Shown: piece by piece, positions 34,572 to 42,676 of the stretch
How positions within the stretch are numbered: the stretch's first letter is position 1
How the letters are laid out: each line of letters starts with the position of its first letter
DNA from: Bradyrhizobium sp. CB1717
GTDB taxonomy: Bacteria; Pseudomonadota; Alphaproteobacteria; Rhizobiales; Xanthobacteraceae
DNA length: 64,000 nucleotides
NCBI RefSeq assembly: GCF_029714325.1
Contig: NZ_CP121666.1
Coordinates: forward strand, 8,153,001 to 8,217,000
Reading direction: 5' to 3'
Made by a program: the position numbers and the translations under genes
Notes under the pieces: model-generated
Told to the model about the DNA's origin: nothing
What the model saw: the letters and a program-made list of their open reading frames with translations, nothing else
Database searches by the model: none

Positions 34572-35522
34572 TCAGGCTGCCGGGTTGCGCCAGACGATGT
34601 CGCGGATGACGATCGGCTTCGGGATCAGGCCGAGCTTGTGGAAGCGATCGGCGACGCCCTGCTGGGTCGCGACGATGTCGTCGGTGACGGGACCGACCAC
34701 GAAGGACGAGCGGTTGGCCGCGATGGTCTGGATATCCAGGGGGATGCCGGTGACTGCGGCGAGGGACTTTGCTACTTCATCGCGATGCTGCTCGGCCCAT
34801 TTGGCGGTCGCGGTGGTGACGTCGACGATCTGCTGCAGGATGGCGCCGTGGTTCTTCGCAAAGTCGCGATTGGCGATGTAGAACGAGTTGGCCTTGGTGA
34901 CCTCGCGCGCATTGATCAGGATGCGGCCGTTCTGCCTGGTCTCGCCGATCGCGAAGTAAGGATCCCAGATGGCCCAGGCCTCGATGCTGCCATTGGCGAA
35001 GGCGGGACCGGCATCCGGCGGCGTCAGATAGACCGGCGTGATGTCGGCATAGGTGAGGCCGGCCTTCTCCAGCGTCTGCACCACGATGTTGTGGGCGCTG
35101 GACCCCTTGGTGAAGCCGACGCGCTTGCCCTTCAGTTCAGCGATGGAGCGGATCGGCGAATCCTTCGACACCAGGATGCCCTGGCCGTTGGTGATCGGCT
35201 GTCCCGCGGCATAGACGATCGCCGCGCCCGCGGCCTGGGCGAACACCGGCGGGGAATCGCCGACGGCGCCGTAATCGACGCTGCCGACATTCATCGCCTC
35301 CATCATCGGCGGGCCCGAGGAGAACTCGACCCATTTCACCTCGATGCCCTGGGCCGCGAAATGCTTTTCCAGTGCGGCCTGCTGGCGCGTGATGACCAGC
35401 ACGCCGTTCTTCTGGTAGCCGATACGAATTTCCTTCACCGCGCCTTGCGCGATGGCGGGTGACGCGACGGCAGCGGCGGCTGCTGTTCCAATCGACAGTT
35501 TCAGAAAGTCCCGACGCTGCAT
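34572..35522 (-). CDS. ssuA: Aliphatic sulfonate ABC transporter substrate-binding protein
   Basis: Periplasmic binding protein of 316 residues. The N-terminus MQRRDFLKLSIGTAAAAAVA carries a twin-arginine motif (RRDFLK) and hydrophobic stretch ending at AIAQG, so export by Tat is likely. The mature part follows SsuA/NMT1 style: EIRIGYQKNGVLVITRQQAA, VKWVEFSSGPPMMEAMNVGS, then VDYGAVGDSPPVFAQAAGA and KGKRVGFTKGSSAHNIVVQ. It heads the leftward ssu unit. An 11-bp perfect inverted repeat lies 80-175 bp upstream and may be a regulatory site. Confidence 0.93.
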   Translation of the reverse strand: MQRRDFLKLSIGTAAAAAVASPAIAQGAVKEIRIGYQKNGVLVITRQQAALEKHFAAQGIEVKWVEFSSGPPMMEAMNVGSVDYGAVGDSPPVFAQAAGAAIVYAAGQPITNGQGILVSKDSPIRSIAELKGKRVGFTKGSSAHNIVVQTLEKAGLTYADITPVYLTPPDAGPAFANGSIEAWAIWDPYFAIGETRQNGRILINAREVTKANSFYIANRDFAKNHGAILQQIVDVTTATAKWAEQHRDEVAKSLAAVTGIPLDIQTIAANRSSFVVGPVTDDIVATQQGVADRFHKLGLIPKPIVIRDIVWRNPAA

Positions 35523-35602
35523 TCCACACTCCCGGCCGCATGCGGCCGTCCGTTCATCTGCGTTCGGGAATGATGGTGCTCCTTACCGGAGGTGTCGAGA
35601 CA

Positions 35603-35696
35603 TGCGGAAAAATAGCGATGCGAGCACTGCGCGTGTGGCCGAGTGCATGATTAATCTTTCAAGCGGCCGCGACGATGCAGACGGAATTTTTCCGCA
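35603..35696. promoter_or_regulatory. Separated perfect inverted repeat TGCGGAAAAAT ... ATTTTTCCGCA upstream of ssuA
   Basis: TGCGGAAAAAT at 35603-35613 is an exact reverse complement of ATTTTTCCGCA at 35686-35696, 72 bp apart. Both lie in the 373-bp region between ssuA and the P450 gene stop. A-rich separated sites are the style of LysR-type sulfur regulators (CysB/Cbl/SsuR), so a role in ssu control is possible. The remainder of the region shows no gene. Confidence 0.4.
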
Positions 35697-35895
35697 CGCG
35701 AATGTGAGAGCCGCCCGGATTCGGTCCGAGGCCCTGACGGCCTGAACAAAAAAGTCGCAAAACAACCCCATGCACAGTAGCCGGGGCATGCAAAGACAAT
35801 GACTTACGCATTATCCGAAGCTCGTTTGACCCGTCGGGCAAAACAGGAGCATAATGGCATGATCGGGGTGCTCGGGACGGAGGGCACCAGCCGGT

Positions 35896-37062
35896 CTATT
35901 GCGACCACCTCATCGGCAAATTCTGCAGTCCGCGGAACGCCCAGCCGCCGATCCGCACAGGCTCGTCATCGGCGATCTCGATACGCCCCTCACGCGCGAA
36001 CAATGTCGGCAGCGCGACGTCGGCGATCATGGCACGCGAAGCGAAGGCGCCGGCGCAGAAGTGCGGGCCGGCGCCGAAGGCGACGCTCTTGGTGGTGTCA
36101 CGCCGCACGTCGAACTGGTCGGCGCGCTCAAAATGGTTCTCGTCGCGGTTGGCGGAGCCGAACATCAGGAACACGCGCTCGTCGGTTTCGAATGCGACAT
36201 CGCGGATAGTCCACGGCTTTGCGATGCGACGCGGCGACATGCCGATCGGCGAGATCCAGCGGGCATATTCCTCGAAGGCCTGCAGCCAGGACACTTCGCC
36301 GCGCAGGACCAGATCGAGCTGGTCGGGATGGGTGAGCAGCGCCCACACCGTGCCGGCAATCGCCTTGCGCGGCTCGTTCTGGCCGCCCGAGATCGCGAGT
36401 TTGACATTCGCCCGTACGCTCTCCATCGGCATGCCCGAGCTAAGGAGCACGCCCAAAATGCTCTGGTCGGGATGCTTGCGCATCACCGGCAAAATGTCGT
36501 CGATCGCGGCATCGATGCCCGATGTCGCGGCGTGGCAGCGCGCCTCGACCGCGGGATCTCCGGCATAGTTCGCGATGCCCTCGATCATGCCCTGCGACCA
36601 CGCGTCCATGTCCTCAAAGCCGATATTGGTGAGGCCGGTGATCGACTTCAGGCATTCCCCGGAGAACGGCAGCGCGAAATCGCGCATGAAGTCGATGCGG
36701 CCCGGTTCGATGCGATCGATGATGCGGTCGGCATGGGCCTGGAACAGCGCGGTCCAATGCACCTTCACCGTCTTCGGCGAGATCGTCGGAAACATCGCGC
36801 GACGCTCGACCTGATGCGCCTCACCGTCCTTGCGCATCATGTTGTGGCCCATCAGCCGGTTCATCAGGCCGGCGGGCTGGTGCGAGGAAAACACGTCGAT
36901 CTGCTTCTCGGAAATCGAGATGTCGTCGCGGCTCGTCAGCAGCGTCGAGCCGAGCTGCGGCACGAAGGCGATCGGCGCTTCTTTTCGCATCTTCGCGAGC
37001 ATCGGATAGGGGTCGGCCCAGAACGACGCAGGATCGATGTCGATGCGCGGCGCGGTGCTCAA
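35896..37062 (-). CDS. Cytochrome P450
   Basis: Soluble bacterial P450 of 388 residues. The heme loop is SVAFGAGPHFCAGAFASR with the iron-ligand Cys336; the K-helix ExxR is in FEEYARWISP. The I-helix, which normally holds an (A/G)Gx(D/E)T(T/S) motif for oxygen activation, here reads ISGGQNEPRKAIA (about residues 224-236) and lacks the usual acid-threonine pair, a variant known from some P450 subgroups. The substrate is unknown. No ferredoxin or ferredoxin reductase gene is near. A 22-bp inverted repeat (37120-37141) lies upstream and a LuxR-type regulator gene is divergent. Confidence 0.92.
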   Translation of the reverse strand: MSTAPRIDIDPASFWADPYPMLAKMRKEAPIAFVPQLGSTLLTSRDDISISEKQIDVFSSHQPAGLMNRLMGHNMMRKDGEAHQVERRAMFPTISPKTVKVHWTALFQAHADRIIDRIEPGRIDFMRDFALPFSGECLKSITGLTNIGFEDMDAWSQGMIEGIANYAGDPAVEARCHAATSGIDAAIDDILPVMRKHPDQSILGVLLSSGMPMESVRANVKLAISGGQNEPRKAIAGTVWALLTHPDQLDLVLRGEVSWLQAFEEYARWISPIGMSPRRIAKPWTIRDVAFETDERVFLMFGSANRDENHFERADQFDVRRDTTKSVAFGAGPHFCAGAFASRAMIADVALPTLFAREGRIEIADDEPVRIGGWAFRGLQNLPMRWSQ

Positions 37063-37119
37063 GGCTGGCTCCCTTGTCGTCTCCTCGACACCAAGGCTAG
37101 CCCCTTCGGAGGCCGCCGT

Positions 37120-37141
37120 CTGTCCCCAGCGATTGGGACAG
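37120..37141. promoter_or_regulatory. Inverted repeat CTGTCCC-N8-GGGACAG between P450 and LuxR genes
   Basis: Seven-base perfect arms with an eight-base spacer (CCAGCGATT inside), 58-79 bp before the P450 start and about 260 bp before the divergent regulator. Spacing and symmetry suit a dimeric regulator. The rest of the 341-bp gap holds no gene except a possible longer N-terminus of the LuxR-type protein. Confidence 0.45.
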
Positions 37142-37403
37142 GCCGGCTCGCTAGCTGCAAACCATTCTTAACCGGCGACCGTGCCTCCAGACCCGGGATC
37201 GCGCGCCGCCGGGAAAAACCTGTGATTCTCAAATAGTTAAAATATGACCATGACTTCTGCGAGGGTCTGTTCGGGAAAAAGTAGCAATTGAGTTCCGCTG
37301 AAGGGGGTTGGTATCAAGGGCTTTGGACGAGCAAAGCGCTAAGGCTCGAACGGAAACGCGCCGCGCGTCTGAAAAACCGGTCGAATCTGATGGGTCGCGG
37401 ACA

Positions 37404-38516
37404 ATGACGGGCATCGATTTCGAGCAGATTGTGGACCGCATCCATGAGGCTGCGACTGCTCCCGAGCTCTGGCCGGACATTCTGGAAGATATCGCCCATG
37501 CCGCAGGTGCGCACGGCATGGTCATGATCACCTCGGACTCCGATCAGTGGTCCGGTGTCTGGAATGGTGTCGTGACGTCGCCGTCGATCCGTGAGGCATT
37601 CTCGGCATTCCTGCGTAGCGACCTCTCCAGCCGGACGGAGACGACCCCGAGACTCCTGGCGCTTGATCATCCCGGCTTCGTCGGCGAGCATGAGGCGTTT
37701 TCGCCGGAAGAATGGGAGCGCGATCCCTATCGGGTGGAGTGGAACAAGAAGTGGGGCTTCGAGCATGCCTGCGCGACGGCGGTCCGCAGCCCGTCCGGTG
37801 AGATCATCGTCTTCCATATGGAAAGACTGGCCGGCCGACCCGCCTTTTCGCGGCAGGATCTCGATTTTCTCGACCGGTTTCGCCCCCATCTCGCGCGGGC
37901 AGCTCTGCTGTCGACGCGCTGGCGTCTCACCCGGATGCGGGCGGCGACCGAGGCGTTGTCGCTTGTCGGCTTGCCAGCCCTCGCGATTGCGCGCTCCGGA
38001 CGGGTTCTGGCAGCGAACGCCTTGATCGAAGCCATGACGGACGTTCTGAACTGGCTGCCGAAGGATCGGATCGCCATCAGGGACCGCGCGGCCGACACCC
38101 TGCTGCGCGCTGGCCTCGCCCAACTGGATTCGCCGGACAAGGCCGTGTGCTCCTTCGCCGCGCGTCGCACAAGCGATCTTGACCGGGTGGTCCTTCATCT
38201 CGTTCCGATGCCGGGTGAAGCGCGCGATCTGTTCGATGGGGCGGTTGGCCTCCTTGTTGCGACGCCGGTCACCGCCTCCCAGGCGCCGAGCCTGGCGCTC
38301 ATTCGTGGCCTGTTCGATCTCACCCCCAGCGAGGCGCGCGTTGCGCGCGGAATCGCGCAAGGGCAGACGATCGGCGACATCGCGGCGCATCACGGACTAA
38401 GTCGCGAAACGATCCGCACGCAGATCAAGGCAGTGCTTGCCAAGACGGGATCGCGCAACCAGAAGAGCGCAGCTGCGCTCTTCGGTGCCATCCCTAAGCT
38501 GCCTCTTAAAGATTGA
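37404..38516 (+). CDS. LuxR-type helix-turn-helix regulator
   Basis: Transcription factor of about 370 residues. The C-terminal LuxR/GerE domain reads FDLTPSEARVARGIAQGQTI and GDIAAHHGLSRETIRTQIKA. The long N-terminal part (IDFEQIVDRIHEAATAPELW, HAAGAHGMVMITSDSD) resembles the PAS/GAF-like sensor of rhizobial LuxR-type proteins without an acyl-homoserine lactone domain; the signal is unknown. I place the start at ATG 37404; the frame is open to 37308 but the extra residues are polar and unlike the family. It is divergent from the P450 gene, with a shared inverted repeat between, so it may control that gene. Confidence 0.85.
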   Translation: MTGIDFEQIVDRIHEAATAPELWPDILEDIAHAAGAHGMVMITSDSDQWSGVWNGVVTSPSIREAFSAFLRSDLSSRTETTPRLLALDHPGFVGEHEAFSPEEWERDPYRVEWNKKWGFEHACATAVRSPSGEIIVFHMERLAGRPAFSRQDLDFLDRFRPHLARAALLSTRWRLTRMRAATEALSLVGLPALAIARSGRVLAANALIEAMTDVLNWLPKDRIAIRDRAADTLLRAGLAQLDSPDKAVCSFAARRTSDLDRVVLHLVPMPGEARDLFDGAVGLLVATPVTASQAPSLALIRGLFDLTPSEARVARGIAQGQTIGDIAAHHGLSRETIRTQIKAVLAKTGSRNQKSAAALFGAIPKLPLKD

Positions 38517-38650
38517 ATCCAACCTTATCCGGCCAGACCGGCTTTGCTTTGTATGAGCAGGGCTTCTCTTCACCCAAATGGGTGAAGACACAAGGCAGCC
38601 CTCCGGGTTCAACTCCGCCCAGATTGGACGCCTGACGAGAAGCGGCGGGG

Positions 38651-38854
38651 ATGGTGAAACCGGAATTTCCGATTTTCGAAGTGACCCTGGCGCGGCGCAG
38701 GCGAAGAACATGGGCCTGGAACGTCTGTACCGTCCAGGGCGCGGTCGTGATGCAGGGCCGGGAATCCAGTCGACCTGCCGCAAAGTACCAGGCCGAAAGA
38801 GCGCTTTTCATGCTGCTGCTGACCGCGCCCTATCGGTCGCGACTTTCGGTATAG
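38651..38854 (+). CDS. Small conserved hypothetical protein (67 residues)
   Basis: The frame encodes MVKPEFPIFEVTLARRRRRT, WAWNVCTVQGAVVMQGRESS and RPAAKYQAERALFMLLLTAP, ending YRSRLSV. The pattern (basic N-terminus, a W-x-V beta strand, G-x-E-SRPAAKY-x-A-RALF) resembles small proteins I recall as common in Bradyrhizobium genomes, with no known role. A GGCGGGG stretch lies just before ATG 38651. No signal peptide or membrane helix. It lies between the two LuxR-type genes. Confidence 0.6.
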   Translation: MVKPEFPIFEVTLARRRRRTWAWNVCTVQGAVVMQGRESSRPAAKYQAERALFMLLLTAPYRSRLSV

Positions 38855-38890
38855 CAAGGCGCTCATCGAGGCTGCAGGGTTGCCAGTGCC

Positions 38891-39667
38891 CTAGTTCAGG
38901 CTGCGCGTCAGCAGCCGCAGCACAATCGCGAACAGCTCGCTCTGCGAGGAGATGCCGAGCCGCTCATAGGCGCGCTTGCGGTAGGTCAGGGTCGAATGCA
39001 GGCTGATACCGAGTCCTTGCGAGATCGCCTCGGAGCTGAAGCCTGCGAGGATGCGGCAGCAGACCTCCCGCTCACGCGGCGTGAGAGCGGTGAGCGGCGC
39101 GCGGGTTGCGAACAGGGCAGCGAGGGATTGATCCGGCGCTGCCGTCTCCTGAAAATGGCGGGCGACGCTCGCCGCGATCGCAGGCGCGATGGCCCCAAGC
39201 CGGTCACGCTGCGCGGCGCTGAAGCGGCCCTGCGCGGCGATGCGATAAAAGTTGACGTAGAAGCAGGTGTCGCCGGTCCAGATCGCGGTCGCGCATTTGT
39301 CGACGATGCCGGAATCCTGGAAGAAGATTTTGCGGTAACGCGCGCCGTACATGCGCGGCGCGAACGCCGGCAGCATGATCGGCGCGCCGCCCTCGCCTTC
39401 GAACAACGCGTCGCGGTTGGGATCGGATTCGTGGAACTGGCCGGCATAGGCCGCGCCGAGATCACCGCCGATCGGGATGTTGCCGGCATCGAGCAGGCAG
39501 CGTGCGGCGCCCGCGCGGCCCAGCGCGAACACCATGCAATGGCCGACATCCGCCTGCCGGCGCAGCGTGTCGATCAGGATTTTCGGGAAATCGGAGCGAT
39601 CGATGGCGAGCACCGCGGACGTGACATCACCCGTCGCCAAGCCTGAGCCTGTGTCGCGAGACCGCAT
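38891..39667 (-). CDS. LuxR-type helix-turn-helix regulator
   Basis: Second LuxR-type protein, about 258 residues. The DNA-binding domain is at the C-terminus: PLTALTPREREVCCRILAGF, SSEAISQGLGISLHSTLTYR and KRAYERLGISSQSELFAIVL. The N-terminal region (SAVLAIDRSDFPKILIDTLR, HCMVFALGRAGAARCLLDAG) is not an AHL-binding domain; ligand unknown. I start at ATG 39667, preceded by GCGGGGGAAACG; the longer frame from 39742 is not supported. It points towards the small gene at 38651 and shows no operon partner. Confidence 0.87.
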   Translation of the reverse strand: MRSRDTGSGLATGDVTSAVLAIDRSDFPKILIDTLRRQADVGHCMVFALGRAGAARCLLDAGNIPIGGDLGAAYAGQFHESDPNRDALFEGEGGAPIMLPAFAPRMYGARYRKIFFQDSGIVDKCATAIWTGDTCFYVNFYRIAAQGRFSAAQRDRLGAIAPAIAASVARHFQETAAPDQSLAALFATRAPLTALTPREREVCCRILAGFSSEAISQGLGISLHSTLTYRKRAYERLGISSQSELFAIVLRLLTRSLN

Positions 39668-39759
39668 CGTTTCCCCCGCAAGCCGTTGTTTTGCGAAAGG
39701 ATAGCAGCAACGGGATTTCGACGGAAGTCGGCACAGCCTCAAGCCCGCCTACGAGCGGC

Positions 39760-40185
39760 CTACTTGCCCTCGTTCCATATGTCGGTGGTGAGCTTCCAGT
39801 CATTTTCGACCTTTTCCCAAACAACGACGTACTTCCCGGTCACTTCCTGCGGCGTCGGCGCCTTGGTCTTCAGAGCAAACGTGCCGATCTCGCGCGCCGC
39901 CAAAGGGCCAAGCGCCTTCACGTCAACAGTCGCGAGCTTGGGATCGCCGACCTGCTCCGCCATGCTTTTCCACATTCCCTCGATGGCTGCTCGACCCTGC
40001 ACCATCGAAGAACCGGGCGGCAGCACGATCGCATCGGCGCTATAGAGCGACGCAATGCCAGAGAAATCGCCCTTGTTGAACAATTCAACAAATTTGGCAT
40101 TGATCGCTTCAATCTCGGGCTTCTGTGCCAATGCCGGAGCCGCCAGCGAGCTCACGAATACAATCACCAGTGCGATGTTGCGCAT
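39760..40185 (-). CDS. Secreted SnoaL/DUF4440-like protein
   Basis: Exported NTF2-fold protein of 141 residues. A Sec signal peptide (MRNIALVIVFVSSLAAPALA) is followed by QKPEIEAINAKFVELFNKGD, then FSGIASLYSADAIVLPPGSS and GRAAIEGMWKSMAEQVGDP, the SgcJ/EcaC or DUF4440 pattern; VTGKYVVVWEKVENDWKL closes the fold. Catalytic function is not predictable. Start is ATG 40185; the ORF extends 34 codons further but the signal peptide decides. Weak GGAGATG before the start. It stands alone. Confidence 0.85.
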   Translation of the reverse strand: MRNIALVIVFVSSLAAPALAQKPEIEAINAKFVELFNKGDFSGIASLYSADAIVLPPGSSMVQGRAAIEGMWKSMAEQVGDPKLATVDVKALGPLAAREIGTFALKTKAPTPQEVTGKYVVVWEKVENDWKLTTDIWNEGK

Positions 40186-40395
40186 GATCATCTCCAACTC
40201 AATCTGTGACTCGAATGCAGCGCGGCCGTTGCTCCACAGGAGATGCGTTGAATGCCGCATCCCAGACCGCGTTTGACGAAACAGCAACTCCGGAGGATTA
40301 CCGTAAGCAATATTGACGAGATGCAGGATGCGGCAAACGAGATGACGGGCGTGACAAGTGTCCGCCGAAGACCGAGCGCCGGGCCGCGAATTCGC

Positions 40396-41124
40396 TCAGT
40401 GGCGCAACAGCACGATATCGCGCAGCGCGCGGCTCGAGCTTAAGACAGAGCCAATACCCAAGGCCATCAGCAGCAAGCCCACCCAGGTTGCCATCCAGCC
40501 GCCCTCGTCGGCCGCCTCCGCAACGCGGATGCTCACCGGTGGCACCTGGATAGAGGCCGCGTCGCTTGCGGGCGCTACAAGCTTTTGCACATCCCCCATG
40601 GCGGGCACGGCGTTCTCGGGCGTGAGCTGGCCGGCTGGAAGAGGGGCAGCGGCAGCGGCCGGCATCAAGGGCGTCGTGCTCGTACCGACATTGAAAGCAG
40701 CATCAGCGACCTTGATCTCGCGTGGAGGCTGCGGCGGCTCGACGCTCGCTGCCGGTGTGGAGCGCTCCAACTCGGCCCGCGCATCAACGACCGAGATCCG
40801 CCGCCTGGGCGGCGCAGTTTCGTTCTCGACAGGATTGGCGCGGCGATGGGCCACGCGACGATGAGCCGGCTTTTTCACCGTGGTGACACGCTCGGTCAGG
40901 AACCAGCATCTGCGGCCCTGGTCTCGCCGATAGACCCAGTGCTGGTCCGCACCGGCCGAGTTACCGGGCCGCGACAAGCATTCGGCCTGCGCCGGAGCGG
41001 TCGCCGCCGGCTCGCGCGCCGGGCTATTGAAAAGATCGGCAAATGGGTCGGAGAACGCAGGTTGCGCTGCCAGAACCCCAACGAGAACTAAACTCGCCTG
41101 ACAAAGTCGCAAATGACCGGACAT
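40396..41124 (-). CDS. Hypothetical exported protein with C-terminal membrane helix
   Basis: Product of 242 residues beginning with a signal peptide (MSGHLRLCQASLVLVGVLAA, then QPAFSDPFADLF). The middle has two cysteines in ECLSRPGNSAGADQHWVYRR and RRCWFLTERVTTV, which may pair, then a long basic and proline-rich linker. Near the C-terminus is a membrane helix, GGWMATWVGLLLMALGIGSV. Most of it would face the periplasm, anchored at the end. I know similar proteins only as hypothetical in this genus. No partner gene adjoins it. Confidence 0.75.
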   Translation of the reverse strand: MSGHLRLCQASLVLVGVLAAQPAFSDPFADLFNSPAREPAATAPAQAECLSRPGNSAGADQHWVYRRDQGRRCWFLTERVTTVKKPAHRRVAHRRANPVENETAPPRRRISVVDARAELERSTPAASVEPPQPPREIKVADAAFNVGTSTTPLMPAAAAAPLPAGQLTPENAVPAMGDVQKLVAPASDAASIQVPPVSIRVAEAADEGGWMATWVGLLLMALGIGSVLSSSRALRDIVLLRH

Positions 41125-41625
41125 CGAAAACTCCCGGTGTTGCGCCCCCCACCGGCATGACCCTTCTCGGCGAGATGGGCCGCCATGCGGCCCAAATCTG
41201 GCGGAGCCATGGATTCATTGTGCGCGAGTCGCGAGGAACCGTGGGCCGAATGCAAAGCCCGCCCAGCAGCGCCCCGGTAGCAACGCGATGCATCTTCTTT
41301 TGCGGCCCCCAAAAGGAGTTCGGAGCTTCCAACATTGAGAAGCGGTTGGCAGGTGGGCTGCGAGCCATCAACGGAAGCAGCTGGTCGACCCATTCCGATT
41401 CACCAGTCCAAGCCTAAGCCTACCTAGGTATGTCCCCTTCATACCCCTGCGCAATGGCGCCAATCGAGGGCCCGATGCTACCAATAAGTCCAGAGTGAAA
41501 GGCAACGGAACCGGTCTCGCGGGCCGGCAGTTGCGGAGCAGGGTCGGCGGCGTAATGCCCGCCGGCCTTCCTCGACCAGGCGGACTGCCACAGCTAACTG
41601 CACGGCTAACTGCAGAGAGTACGCC
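41125..41625. other. No convincing gene (501 bp)
   Basis: Several open frames up to about 130 codons cross this region on both strands (for example 41043-41417 on plus and 41368-41766 on minus), but none has recognisable family features, a signal peptide or good start context. I leave the region unassigned. Confidence 0.45.
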
Positions 41626-41787
41626 ATGAGAAACATCGCCGATCTCCTGATGCGGTTTTGGCAAGGGAGCCAGTCCACATCCCATACCGAGGTTGCGGCT
41701 TTTGCCGAAAACCTGGATCGATCCAGCATGGCTGATTTTGTCCGGATCCTGCAGTCCTACGATCAAGACCAGTACGGCAGGAGCTAG
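41626..41787 (+). CDS. Small hypothetical protein (53 residues)
   Basis: ATG frame encoding MRNIADLLMRFWQGSQSTSH, TEVAAFAENLDRSSMADFVR and ILQSYDQDQYGRS. It looks like two amphipathic helices with balanced charge, more protein-like than the surrounding frames. GCAGAGAG precedes the start. No family recognised and no neighbour within 180 bp in the same direction. Confidence 0.45.
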   Translation: MRNIADLLMRFWQGSQSTSHTEVAAFAENLDRSSMADFVRILQSYDQDQYGRS

Positions 41788-41967
41788 AGGCGACCGCGTC
41801 AGTCCGTGATGCGATTGTCAGAGCCATCGAAGCTCAGGACTCGAGACCGCCCGCGTCCAGCTTTTCATGTCTGCCACATCCGTTGCGGGTCGGAAGTCAC
41901 CCGCGGTGCGGGAGCCATCAAAGTGGCCCCGCTGATCGACGTACACGACCTCTTCCGCGCAGGATGA

Positions 41968-42462
41968 TCAGCCCACCGGCCCCAGTGTCCAGTTGTCCCC
42001 TGCAAGCGGGCTGACTTTCACGTCCTTGATGACTCCGCGCTCCAGGCTTGGATCGAAATGGCGCATCGTCCGCTCGTTGAAGTCGATGATGCGGCCGGGC
42101 CTGAGTGGTCCCACGTCATTGATCTTGACGATGACCTTCTTGCCGACGGCTTCGACCAGTGCAAATTTCGGCCTCGCACCAAATAGCACCCCACCGAATT
42201 TCCGACGCAAGGTCGTCTTGATCGCGGCCGCCCAGTCGGAGGGATCATAGCGCTCGCCGGAGGCTGTCTTCGGACCGCCCTCCTCCTTGCCGGGTTTGAA
42301 CGGATTGTAGGTGGATGCAGCGCCAACGACCGCCTCCCCGGAGGCGGCATCGACGACGGCGTTTGCGTGACCCCCACGCGTTTCACTTCGAGCAACATTG
42401 ACAGAAACGGCAAGCGCAACCAGGGCGCCGCAAAGCGCGGCGCTCGAGCGGAACAACATCAT
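41968..42462 (-). CDS. RlpA-like double-psi beta-barrel protein
   Basis: Exported protein of 164 residues. A signal peptide (MMLFRSSAALCGALVALAVS, VNVARSE) is followed by VVGAASTYNPFKPGKEEGGP, KTASGERYDPSDWAAAIKTT and KKVIVKINDVGPLRPGRIID, then FNERTMRHFD. This is the RlpA barrel with its conserved A-S-x-Y, T-A-S-G-E and V-x-I-N-D-x-G-P motifs; RlpA of Pseudomonas is a lytic transglycosylase acting on stripped peptidoglycan. No SPOR domain is present, so septal targeting is not expected. Start at either of two adjacent ATGs. Confidence 0.88.
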   Translation of the reverse strand: MMLFRSSAALCGALVALAVSVNVARSETRGGHANAVVDAASGEAVVGAASTYNPFKPGKEEGGPKTASGERYDPSDWAAAIKTTLRRKFGGVLFGARPKFALVEAVGKKVIVKINDVGPLRPGRIIDFNERTMRHFDPSLERGVIKDVKVSPLAGDNWTLGPVG

Positions 42463-42676
42463 AACTCCTGTGATTTTTTAGATCGCCGGTTCCCGACACC
42501 GCAAACAGCGCAAGCGAACGCGCACGCGTTCATGAAGCTTGCACCGGATTTTTACGGGTTCGCGCCAACCCCTTGGCATGGAACCGTCGTGCGAACCAAA
42601 CTGGTTCCCACGCAGTGTTTTACGTTGTCGCCGGTTAAGACAGAGATTGCGTCAGCAGCATGACTTAACGAACAGC

